From Nelumbo lutea (lineage: Eukaryota; Streptophyta; Magnoliopsida; Proteales; Nelumbonaceae): a stretch of DNA of 64,000 bases. Where the stretch lies: assembly GCA_022828595.1 (NCBI GenBank), contig JAKGHH010000001.1:121346999-121410998 (forward strand), in the 5' to 3' direction. Below are positions 23,101 through 35,100 of the stretch, piece after piece. Position 1 is the stretch's first letter. Each line of letters opens with the position of its first letter. The notes below the pieces were generated by a model, which was not told the DNA's origin, searched no databases, and worked only from the letters and a program-made list of their open reading frames with translations. A program made the translations under genes and the position numbers.

Positions 23101-26100
23101 ACTTGAAATTTAGCAAATGGAAAACATTGAAATTTTGTGAAATTCTGGATAATAAATTTGGTTTTGGCCACTTGATATAATTTGTTTGTTAGAAGCCACT
23201 TGATATAATTCATGTCCTTAAAAGTTCCCTTTTCATGGTCATATATCACTCGTAATGGTAGGTTCCAGTTGTGATGAAGATTGAAACCACATTTGATGAG
23301 TTACCTACAATGGTCTTTCCATGCTGTTAGACATTGTGGACTATAACTTGCATTAGAATATTCTATTTACTGCTGACTAATTTTGTACTTTTTTCAGCTA
23401 TTTGAGATGGGTTTAGAGCTTTCATTGGCACGCTTAAAAGCTCTTGCCAAGTTTGCATTTGGCATGGGATTAACTCAGGTACACTGTTGGCAAAAACTGA
23501 GGTATGATTGTCCATAGGGATGACTGTAGATGCCATTTGTATTCTGTTTGTTTATGTATTTCCCTTTCTATGCTGCTGTAAATGTAAACCATAAATGCAG
23601 TATGGTATGTCAAATGTCTTCCTTTTTCCTTGAAATTCAGTTACCCTCTTAGAATAGTTTGATATTTGTCTAATGGTTAAGAAAGTTTCTTTAATTTTTG
23701 AGCATATGCAATCATCTAAAGCCTTCATATGGGATAAATAACTTATTTTTGCACATATGCAGGTACATTTCCATTTTCCTGTCACTTCCTATCTTGGCAT
23801 TACTCCATGTTTGAGACTTTGGGTTTGGTGCCTATTTAGAAAGAAAATGAATAGAAGGAATATGATTCCCTTTGCTTGATGTGTGCTTATTCATTTTTAT
23901 TTCTTAGTTAAACAAATAGAGTTAACATCAAGATTCTTCCTTTCATTTCAAAGGCATACATAGCATCAACTATAATTTATATGTTCTTTCCCTAAGATGC
24001 CTGATCAATTTCGTTTAGCATAATTATTTGGGAATTGCTGTTTAGTAGTACAAACTGCAATTCATGCTTTATTAGTTTTAAGCCAGGTAAAATAGTTCAT
24101 CCTTTTGGCTTGGTTGTTTATTCAGGAGTGGAATCCTTTTGAACCTCAACCAGATCTTAAAAGGTTAAATTATTGGGGGATAAAAAAATCAAAAGAAAAA
24201 TTAACTTAATGGATTTCTATAGACTTGCAATTGTATTAGAATCTCTATTCATTTTTTTTAACATTTTGCTCTTTCCATCTGGTATACCTGTTTGATATAA
24301 TGGATTCTCTGCAATTTCTTTTCTTGAAATATGGTAACTAACCATTTCATGGATGCTAAACACATACTAATATGTTGCAATTTCTTGTTTGAAGGTTGTG
24401 TTATCTACTCTTGCTTTTACAGCATTCGAGCTCCCACCAAATGGCGCTATTGGCACAAGAATTTTGGAGATTCTTTTCCACTCAAGACCTGATCTAGTGA
24501 GAAACATTTTCTTTTCAAACATTTGTTTAATGTGATTTGCATGACATCATTCTCAATCCAGACCTGCATCACATCATTTTTGTCTATAATAATTTAATTT
24601 TCTAACCAATTTTGAAATTGTTATTTTCCCATTCATTCTAGTTGAAATCTAATTATCTAGAACGAGATGGAACTTTATTTTTCAGTGATTCACCATGCCA
24701 AGCATTTATTCTGTTGTTACTGGTCTTATAATCTTATTATTGTGATAATTTGAGGTTGCTTTCAATTTTGACTTTATACTTTTTTTTATCAATGGAAAAA
24801 AGTACATCTGTCCCTCCCCAGACCCCACATTGATCTTGTGCACTAGGTTGCCCTTTTGATAAATGGAAAGAAGTATTGTATTACTATAAAGAGGGTGAGA
24901 AACCCTCAACATTCACAATAGGTGTGACTAATCTACAGATCATTGATAAAAAATTAATTGAGTTCCAGTGATCCTTATAATAATCATAAATAATTTGGAA
25001 CTCCTGAAAACTGATGCAGAACCAGCCCATGATGCCCATCTCAATAAAAGGCCACTCGGCTTTGCTAATTATAGCCTTAGGGTGAAGCCTTGGCCTCAGA
25101 AATTCTGCTATTCCTCTCCTTCCATATAGATCAGCAGATGACAAAAGGTAAGAAATTCCATAACAATTTGTCCCTAGAAGAGAGACCACCCACCTTCCAA
25201 CTTGACAGCATATCAGCCATAGATGGGGGGGGGGGGCTACTGCCTTTGAAATAATTGAAGGAAGTGGAACCAGATACCACTGACTTTATACTTGGTTATT
25301 GACCACAAAAACTTGTACACATCCAAAGGTGCTGATACATATGCTCTAGAATGACACTGGCTCATGGTTCATTATGAGTTCACTACTTTCTGAACTAAAG
25401 CAGCCAAAAGGGTAACCAGCACATCTGATGCAGTCTTTCAGAATATGGCATGCACACAAATGTTTATTGGATAGTGGGATCTTGTTAGATATTTAGGGAT
25501 TGAGCTAATCTCCCTACTTAGGGGCACCCATGTGTTGTTGTCAATCAAGCAGGCCAAGGTTATTGTTTAGGATTAACCCATTGAGTAATTGGTCTAATAA
25601 TCAAACCAATCTGACCTTATGGTGTTTATTTCTGGTTCAAGATTATCAAATGTATTGCAATTTGAAGTTGGTTTAAGGTGCAATTTGTACAAGTAGTAGT
25701 AGGGAAAGAAAAGAAGAAAAAGTTTGAGAGAAAAATCGATAAGAGTACCAGTGATTTGCACTATTTATTTTCTCAATAAGGTTTAAAAAGACCTACATAC
25801 TTTTATATAAGTCCATTAATTGTCTTAGTTCTCATGGTTAACTGGACGATAATGGATATTTGGTTTTAAAGGAAAATAAAGATATGAAAACTAGAGGTGC
25901 TCACGGTTTGGTTAGCCTATTTTTGAAACCGAACTGAGGTTAACCAAAGCCGATAGGTTAACCGGTTGATCGGTTCGGTTTGTAAGTTTTATATTTTCAA
26001 TATATATTATAAACAATATATAAATATATAATAAAAAACTAGAAAAAAAATATATATTTATATATAATATTGTATTTTAAATAATAAATAATATATTATA

Positions 26101-29100
26101 AATTATAAATATATAATGCATATTTATTAATTTATAATATATAGAAAATATATACAATATACATAAATATACGTAAAATATATATAATATATGTATACTG
26201 GTCGGTTTGGTTAACCGCCGGTTTTCTATTTTGGTTAACTGAAACCGAACTGGTATCTTTGGATTTTAAAAATACTGAACTGACCAGTTTGGTTAACCGA
26301 ATTTTCGGTTGGTTTTTGGTTCGGTGCGGTTTTCGGGTTTTCTTGCTCACCCCTAATGAAAACCTTATGCCAATGCTTCATGTTCTTCAAAATTCAAATG
26401 TATAGAAGTCAGATGGAAGAGAGAAGCAATGAATAATGAAGATACCCAAGAGGAATGACCTATTAGGCCAACTGGAGGAATCCTGTTGCCAATCCATAAA
26501 GGCCCCTTTATGGATGTTTTCCCCAAGGAACTTACATGTGTTGCCTAAGCAAAGTCTCTAGTATTTTCTTTGGATTTATTTGGTTTATAAGGAGCTAAAT
26601 ATATGTTATTTGTCCAGCATCCTCAATGATTCCCATTTGGAAATTCTTTCAATTGGTGTGTAACTGTATCTTAATTCATTTGACACTTAACCGATGCATT
26701 GCCACTGCTTTTAGGAAACATTTCATGCATTAGGCTTTCTTTTTGGTGGGCTTGCACACATTTAATATTCTCCTCCTCAAACTTCTAAGCATGTAAATTG
26801 CACCTTATTATTTTTTCATTTGAATGAAACACAGGTTAATATTAGAAGTATTGATGAAGCTATTGTGATTGGTGCTGCTCTCTCATTGTCATCTTCAGCT
26901 TTTGTTCTACAGGTATGCTGACTAGATATTGTGGCTTGACTTTGTAGTCAAAATGGGATTGATTACCAGATTTGCAAACTGTTTGGTGGTATGATTTTGC
27001 AAAAAAGCAAACTTTTAATAAAATATGAGGCCATATAAGATAACAGTTTTGGAATGTATAGATGTCCTATAGATTAATGTCTGTGATTTTCTTGGTCTTA
27101 ATTGTATTTGAAGAACTCTTTTATTTTCACAGGTGAACTATCAAAATTAGAAACCCAGTAGATATCGGAGAAGTATAAACTATATGGCATGCAGTATGCA
27201 CCTCCCTTCCTTCTTATCATAAATTTATCACTAGTTAGAACTTCTACGATGCTGGACCATTTCCTAATGGTGGTCCTGCCTATCTGGGGTCTTGAGAGAG
27301 GCGGACTATATATGGACTTAACCTTTGGCATTTGGTACACAAAGTGGCTAGTCTCAGACTTGAACCCATATTCTAATGCTTGTCAGTCCAAAATTTTAAC
27401 CCACCTAAAATAAATAGATCCATAGTAAGTTGGACTTCATCCTATGGATTGGGTAAGCAAGAAGCCTATCCAATTAGCCGTTAAGTGTAATGTGGACTTT
27501 TCTTCGCCTACATCTGTGCCCCTTAATCCCAAAGGCCGGCCTTCATTAAGAGTTCATTCTTGTAAATTATGATTTAATCACTTAACTTCACTTTTACTAA
27601 CTTGTAGAAATTGGATTATGCTTGTCTCTTTTCAAGTAGCGTAAATGTCTAGTTATTGAATGTATGTGCATGTATGCATTCAACCACCTAGCTCTCGAAT
27701 ACAAATTATTCAAGAACAAGACATCTTGACTATGAAACGTTGTCTTATTGAAAGAAAGGCATTGTGTGCAAATTAGATTTAGAGAAAGCCTATGACTTTG
27801 TGGACATTCAACCACTAGCAATTATCTCTCAGTTTCAAGGGGCTTTCATCCAAGAAAGTCAAAATCTCTGATCAAATCCTAATAGCTAATAGATGTGTGG
27901 AGAATTTTAGGAAATCTAGAAAGAAAGGCATTGTGTGCAAATTAGATTTAGAGAAAGCCTATGACTTTGTGGATTGGGAGTTCTTGTTGGAGGCTCTTAG
28001 GAAGTGCAGATTTGGAGCAAGATGGTGTAGGTGGATTAAAGGCTATCTACAGTCCTGTCATTTCTCAGTATTAGTCAATGGAATAGTAAAGGGCTTTTTT
28101 AACGCTAAAAGAGGAGTTAGACAAGGAGATCCTCTATTCCCCTTCCTTTTCACGATCTTAGTAGAAGTGCTTAGCAGATTGATATCAAAGGCGGATGCGG
28201 CAAGTATTTTAAAGGCCTGGAGAGTAGGAAGGGAGAGTGTGGTGGTAACTCATCTTTAATTTGCGGATGACATCATCATTTTTTGTGAAAATGGAGATGA
28301 GATGGCTGCAAGGGACCTAAGGTTGGTGCGTGGTTAACCTTTTTGAAAAAGTGACAAATCTGAAGGTGAACCTCAACAAGAGTGTGATGGCTGGGATTAA
28401 CTTAACCCAAGAAGAGGTCAATGTTTGGGCAGAGGAATTAGGTTGTCTGCGGAGCGAGTGGCCTTTGAAATATCTAGGACTCTCTCTAGGTGCAAACCCA
28501 AAAAACATAGGGTTCTGGGAACCGGTACTGGAGAGGTTTGAAAAGAAGTTGGTAGCATGGAAGAGAAATTATGTTTCATTGGGGGGAAGGATCACTCTTA
28601 TTAGGGCCACCTTAGCAAATCTCTCAGTTTACTATCTCTTGGTGTTTAGTATGCCTCAAGCTATTGGGAAGAAATTAGAGAAGATAATGAGGGATTTTCT
28701 GTGGGAACTTGATGAGAAGAAGAGAGGTCATCTAGTTAGATGGGAAGTAGTGACTAGAAGGAAGGAATTGGGAGGTTGGGCATTGGAAGACTAAAGGAGA
28801 GGAATGAGGCTCTCTTGGGCAGGTGGTTATGGAGATTCCCAGGTGAGACAGACAGGCTTTGGCACAAAGTGGTATCCAATATACATGGGTGGGGGACTCT
28901 TCTTTAAAAACCCTATTCCCTTCAATTTTGGCTCTCTCCTCTCTCAAAGGTAGACCAATTGCCTGGATTCTGGGACTTTGCAGAAATGTTAGGGACTCAA
29001 AACTGGGTTCTTTGTCCTCTCTACTTTAGTTGCTCGATGGGTGTGGCTAGACACTTCTAAACAAGACACTAGGCTTTGGACTCCTCATCCTTCAGGTGTT

Positions 29101-32100
29101 TTCAGTTGTGCCTCTTTTTACAAGTCTTTGTCTTCTCCTGCCCAACTTGGGGAACCCTTCCCTTAACAGGAAGTTTGGTGTCAACCTATCCTCCACAAAG
29201 TGGGTGCCTTTTGTTGGGAGGTCTATCATAGTGCAATTAACACTAGTGATCTGATGCATAGGAAAAGACCTGGTTGGTGCCTTTCACCAAATTGGGGCTG
29301 TTTATGTAAGTCAAATGGTGAGAATGCCTTTCATAATCTTGTCTCCTGTCCTCTTGCTAGTAGTATTTGGGATTGGTTTTTCTACCTATTTGGATGCAGG
29401 CGGGACACCCTGGTGAGCTTGGAAAGATTGTTTGAGCCATCTACTTTTAGATGTCCAAAGCGAAGAGGGAGAATACTGGCACAAGGGCAGCAGTGCTATG
29501 GGTACTATGGGAGGAAAGAAATCGGAGGATATTTGAAGATAAGGAAAGATGCAAGGCAGAACTATAGAAAGTATTATGTTGAAAGTGATCTCATGGGTGA
29601 AAACACTGAATTTATTTTCAAATTTCAGTGGATGATATGATTAGGAATTGGAGGACAGTTGCTATCTCTTCCTTGGCAGAAAAGAAGGTCCTGAAGGAGT
29701 GGGTGCCCCCAGAACCAGGTTTTATCAAATTAAACTTTGGTGGCAGCAGTTTTGGAAACCCAGGAAGATCTGGAATTGGAGGGGCTATAAGAAATGAAAG
29801 AGGAAATGTGTATTCGGGTCCCATTGGAATTGGAAATTCCACTACAGCTGAACTGAAGGCAATGGTATATGGGATACAAAAAGCTAAGGAGATGGGGGTG
29901 GAAAGGCTGGTTGTGGAAGGGGATTCCAAAGTTATTATCAGTTGGCTAAAACAGCATGACAGCACACCCTGGATATTTAGAAATGACATGAAGAAGATTA
30001 AAAGTCTATCCAAGGACATGCAGCTTTCAATTCAGTGGACCCATAGAGCAGCAAATGGATTTGCAGACCAGCTAGCGAAACAAGGGGTAAACAGGAACCA
30101 CTGTTTCTGGGCTAAACTGTAAGAGTGAAAAATCAATTTAATAGTGGATATATTACATTGTAGTGGGGTAGCCGAGGCTACTCATAAACTGTAACCCCTG
30201 TAATTTCTATTTTCATCAATGAAATTTCCTTTTATTGATAAAAAAAACATTGCCTTACTGAAAAAAGAAAAAACATTTTTAGTACAAATTATTATAGTCT
30301 CAGCCCTTTTAGTTGGTGTTTAACACCTATGAATATGAAGGTCTACATGTCTGGCCTTTCATTTGCAAGGGATAAATGTCATTGTCTTTTTCATTTGTAT
30401 TATTGAATATCATTCACAGTGTAAGTGCTAGACATAATAATATCACCTAGGTCAATAGACACGTGAAGTGAAAAGAAAAGTATGTTGTAGATGGGGCATA
30501 TTTTGATTAATGTCAACTCCAAATATTCTTCATTTACTGCAGGAGAAAATTAGGCATGGAAAAATAAATAAATAAATATGTATTTATTCAAATAAAGAAC
30601 ATGCTAAACATATGATCATTTCACTTACATTACATGTAAAAATGATTTTTTTACCTTTTTTCCTAGATGTTATTTCTAATTTGATGCAATGGTTGTAATG
30701 CTATAATGTTGGTTGTGATTCTGTTGCTTACCAAGGAAGATATATAGCTTCTTGCAGAAAGAGGTGAACTGCCAACAAGATTTGGATCAGCAACTTTGGG
30801 GATACTTCTTCTACAGGTTCTTTCAGTCATGTATACAAGTTTTCTTATTTCTATTTATTCTTTTTATTTAGTCAATAGTGATGCTATTACATTTTGTTCT
30901 ATTTCACTTTTCCGAATTTGAATGCGATCAATTATGTGAAGTTTTACATAAAAACGTATCAAGTTAATTAGATCCCTGTTGGTTGATAATTTGCAGGACA
31001 TAGCTGTTGTGCCTCTCCTAGTCATACTCCCTATACTGGAGAGTCAGGTATGTGGAAATGTTTCTAGAGTTTTTTGTTTTCCAAGAAAAAAAAAGAAAAA
31101 AAAAGAGGATTACAATAAGGTCACAGAACCCTAGAGTCTCACACCTTGCAACTATGCACAATATACAGTACTCCTATACATCAACAATTGTTAGACAATG
31201 CCTATTCTTCAACAATTATGTCCAACATTGACCACAAATAAGAGACCAAGGAAGATCTCACAACGTCTTCAAACTCTCGATGAGCCACCAACCAGTCCAT
31301 AACAAGAGACCCAATATCGGTGTTGAAGATTAATTAGTTTTATGATGTTTTTCTAAGTAGATGTTTTATGTTAGTTGTTAGATAGGAGGTGGGGACCACA
31401 GTAGTTATGTGAGTCCAAATTTTATTATGTTTTTTGAGTGTTATATATGTTGTTTTATGTTTTGCCGCCCTATAAGGGCATAGTTGTCTTTGTATTGTTC
31501 TATTATTTTAGTATAAATAATAAGTAAAGGGGGCGGCCAGATTATTGCTCTCTTTTCTTTTCAACTTCTTTTCTCTTTTTCTCCTCTCTTCCTTTTCTCT
31601 TCAAGAAACTACTTTCTTTCATATTTTTTTTTAATTCAGCAGATTCCTACTTGGTATCAGAGTGTCGGCTAGGGTTTCTTGAAGCATTCTCATGCAGCCC
31701 TATATCATTCGACTGCATGAAGTAGTAAAGGGCTGATCGATCTTCTATGGATTGCCTAGTTCTTGGAATTTTTGGTGGGATCTAGACATCAGGATGGTGA
31801 TCTACTGTTTGGCATCAAAATTAGGAAGAACTAGAGTACAAGGAAGAGTTCCAGAAAAGTTGGACTCTTTGTTTTTGATATGATCTTGGGCGCCCAGGTA
31901 TTGTTAGTTTTCTTTTGATTTTTTGAAGATGACGGTTTGGTTTTTGAAATTTTCTAGGCCTCCCGGAGTGATCGATTCACTTTTCTCTCTGTTGGGAGGC
32001 ATGGGGAGGAGAGAGATTTCCCTCAAGCTAGGGTTTTCTTCTTCCGGAAGGGTTGGTTTCTGTGTGTGTGGTATTAAATTATTTTTGAAGGTCTCCAATC

Positions 32101-35100
32101 TATTTTTTCTTACTGTTGAACTATTTGAAGTAAAATGGAGAGTTGGAATACCGAGATGAAATCTACCGATACTGTGGGACTAGGTGTTGGAGGTAGTAGT
32201 GATATTTTTGGGTCTGGGATCATTACTACAGTAAAACTTGATGGTACAAATTATTTGGAATGGGCACAATCAGCTAAGATGGCTATTGGTACCCGTGGAA
32301 AATTATGGTATCTCATTGGGGAGGAGAAGAAACCTGATACAGACTCTTCCCGATGGGTGCAAGAGAATTACATGGTAATGTCTTGGTTGTGTAATTCTAT
32401 GTTACCTCATATTGTAAAAAATTTCCTATGGGTTAATACTGCTAAGGAGATTTGGGATGGAGTGACTAAAACCCACTCTCAGAAGCAAAATGAAGCCAAA
32501 GCCTATCAGTTAAGAAATCAGGTGATAAGTATGAAACAGGGAGAGAAACCTCTTGCTGTGTATTTCTCCATGCTGAAAACCCTATGCCAGGAAATAAATC
32601 ACTTAGAAATTGTGGTATGGGAAAGTGTAAATGATGCAGCAACTTATCACAAACTGGTAGAGAGGAATAGGGTTTTGAGTTCTTGGTAGGGCTGAACCTT
32701 GAATTTGACATTGCTAGGCAACATATTCTTTCTAGGAAGGGTGTGACACTCTCTCAGGCCTATGCCTTTGTCTCTGGAGAAGAGAGTGGGGGGAATGTAA
32801 TGCTGAGACAGCTTGGGATTGACCAATCGGCTATGATTGGTATAACAAAACCTAAGCCGAATGGAGACAGGGGAGTAGTGAAACTAGAAGGGAAGATAAG
32901 AAGAACTTGGTGTGATTATTGCAAGAAGCCTAAGCATACTAGGGACACTTGTTGAAAGTTTCATCCAAATCTTATGCCTGGCCGGATAAGGAACAAGAAG
33001 GGAAATGCAAATGTAGACACTACAGGAAACACTTCAGCCCCTCTTTCCCAAACTGATTGGGAATCCATTGCAGCAGCAATAGTGAGAACAAAATTAGAGA
33101 GGTTTGGACAGATTATAAGTAAGAAAAATTCACCTAGCTCTAGCCTTCCAGATGGACAGCAGAATGCAGGAGCTGGGAAGCTATTGAGAGAATACTTGCA
33201 TATTTGAAAAAACACCCTGGCAGAGGCATTCTTTTCTCAAATCATGAGAATCTGAAGCTAGAATCCTATATAAATGCAGACTGGGCAGGATGCTTAGATG
33301 ACAGGAGGTCTACATCAGGAGTGTGTACTTTTGTAGGTGGAAACTTGATCTCCTGGAAGAGTAAGAAGCAAGCGGTTGTGGCAAGGTCAAGTGTAGAGGC
33401 TGAGTATAAATCCATGGCTCATGGTGTCTCAAAACTTTTTTGGGTTAGATCTCTTTTGAGTGAGATTGGGGTAAAATCAGAGGAATCTATGATGTTATAC
33501 TGTGACAAACAGACTGCAATCAATATTGCCCACAATCCAATTCAGCATGATAGGACAAAACACATTGAAGTTGATAGACACTTTATTAGAGAAAGGGTAA
33601 CTATCGGAGAAGTCTGTTTGCCTTGCGTCTCTTCAAAGTTGCAGTTGGCTGATGTTCTCACTAAAGGGATGGCAAAGAACAAGCTTGAACATGACCTATG
33701 CAAGTTGGGAATGTGTGACAATTACTCCCAACTTGAGGGGGAGTGTTGAAGATTAATTAGTTTTATGATGTTTTTTGATTAGATGTTTTATGTTAGTTGT
33801 TAGATAGGATGTGGGTACCACAATAGTTATGTGAGTTTATTATGTTTTTTAAGTGTTATATATGCTGTTTTATGTTTTGCTGTCCTATAAGGGCATAGTT
33901 GTCTTTGTACTGTTCTATTATTTTAGTATAAATAATAAGTGAAGGGGGTGGCCAGATGATTGCTCTCCTTTCTTTCAAACTTCTCTTCTTTTCTTCTTCT
34001 CCTTCTCTCTTCCTTCTCTCTTCAAGAAACTATTTTCTTTCATATTTTTTTTAATTCAGCAGATTCCTACTATCGGCAACAATTCTTATACTACCTCTCC
34101 TTTTTCCATACATCATAGCTTTTTAATGCATAGAAAAGCTCAAGATTGTAACTAGCTTTGCTATAGAATAAATACTTAATTATTTAAGAGAATTGTGTTG
34201 CATTTCTACTTTTTTTGGACATCCAGTCAACTGTTTACCTGGTTAAGGTAGCAATCGATTGGTGAACTATGTGGTAAGTTGTGGTGGAATTTTGTTCCAA
34301 GTAGAATATCTTCCTTTGGTTCTAGTCAGAAAGACAAAATGGACCTTTGAACTTTATCTCTTAGATATCTAACCCAATCTGATAGAACCAAAACGGAACA
34401 GAGAGAACTGGAGCTGTTTCAAGGGAGCTCACCCTCCTGAAATGAGAAGATAGGAGAAGAGAGGAGGAGAGGAGAGAGATTAAGAGAAGACGTTTATTCT
34501 ATTATGTTCTGTTGCTCTCAAGAGCTCATACATATATTTATCATGGAGCACGTCCTCTGAATAACTAACAACCCACTCATTCTTCCTGACGTGGACGACG
34601 TGAATACACGAACCGCAATGGAGGCGTGGTGCACGTGAACTCTGGAGAGGCCTGAGTTGGGCTTCGAGTGTAGTGGGCCTGGATCCTTCCTTCTGGGTCT
34701 GCTGCTACTCGGGTCTTAACATACCCTTCCCATCGAGAACGACCTTGTCCTCAAGGTCGATGGTGAAACCGCTTCTGGAGCTGAGTGTAATCCTCCCAAG
34801 TTGCATCCTCCTCTGGCAGGCCCTCTCAAGCAACTAGGGCCTGTTTGTGGGTTTTTCTACCGATTTTCACCCAGTGAACATCCCTAATCTTTGTGGTTTA
34901 AACATTACCTCACCAACTTTAGAGAACGGAGGGAGCGTGGGGCTGGTGATGTCAGAAGGGGATAGGTAGGGCTTAAGGAGACTAACATGAAAAACAGGGT
35001 GTAACTGGCACTCTGTGGGAAGGTCAAGACGATAGGCTACACTCCCGATTCTTTCAACCACCTGAAATGGGCCAAAATAGCGGGGAGACAGCTTCTAAGA

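Larger units (their letters stand above)
20826..23397 (+). other. KEA3 intron 3
   Basis: This 2.57-kb intron contains a GTGTTTTAAAA-type MITE relic near 21951-22130 and, around 22490-22640, a stretch with subterminal-like ATCCGTTTACATCCCTA words typical of a decayed hAT MITE. Open frames that run from exon 3 into it are read-through artefacts. Confidence 0.6.
31321..34071 (+). mobile_element. Internally deleted Ty1/copia retrotransposon in KEA3 intron 8
   Basis: LTRs at 31321-31651 and 33744-34071 begin TGTTGAAGATT. A 5-bp duplication ATCGG lies at 31316-31320 and 34072-34076. A primer site TGGTATCAGAG starts at 31652 and matches the initiator-Met tRNA 3' end. A purine tract (TTGAGGGGGAG) ends at 33743. 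Only gag and the RNase H end of pol remain. The LTR 3' end reads CTACT rather than the canonical CA, an oddity or a mutation shared by both copies. Total length is about 2.75 kb against about 5 kb for a complete element. Confidence 0.9.

Noticed and set aside
29628..30122. An intact 164-codon RNase H-like frame that could be taken for a host gene
   Set aside because: It is directly downstream of LINE reverse-transcriptase and zinc-binding sequence and just before the LINE A-tail, inside one target duplication pair.
33204..33749. A long open frame (181 codons) in KEA3 intron 8
   Set aside because: It is the copia RNase H end, bounded by the purine tract and 3' LTR, not an independent gene.
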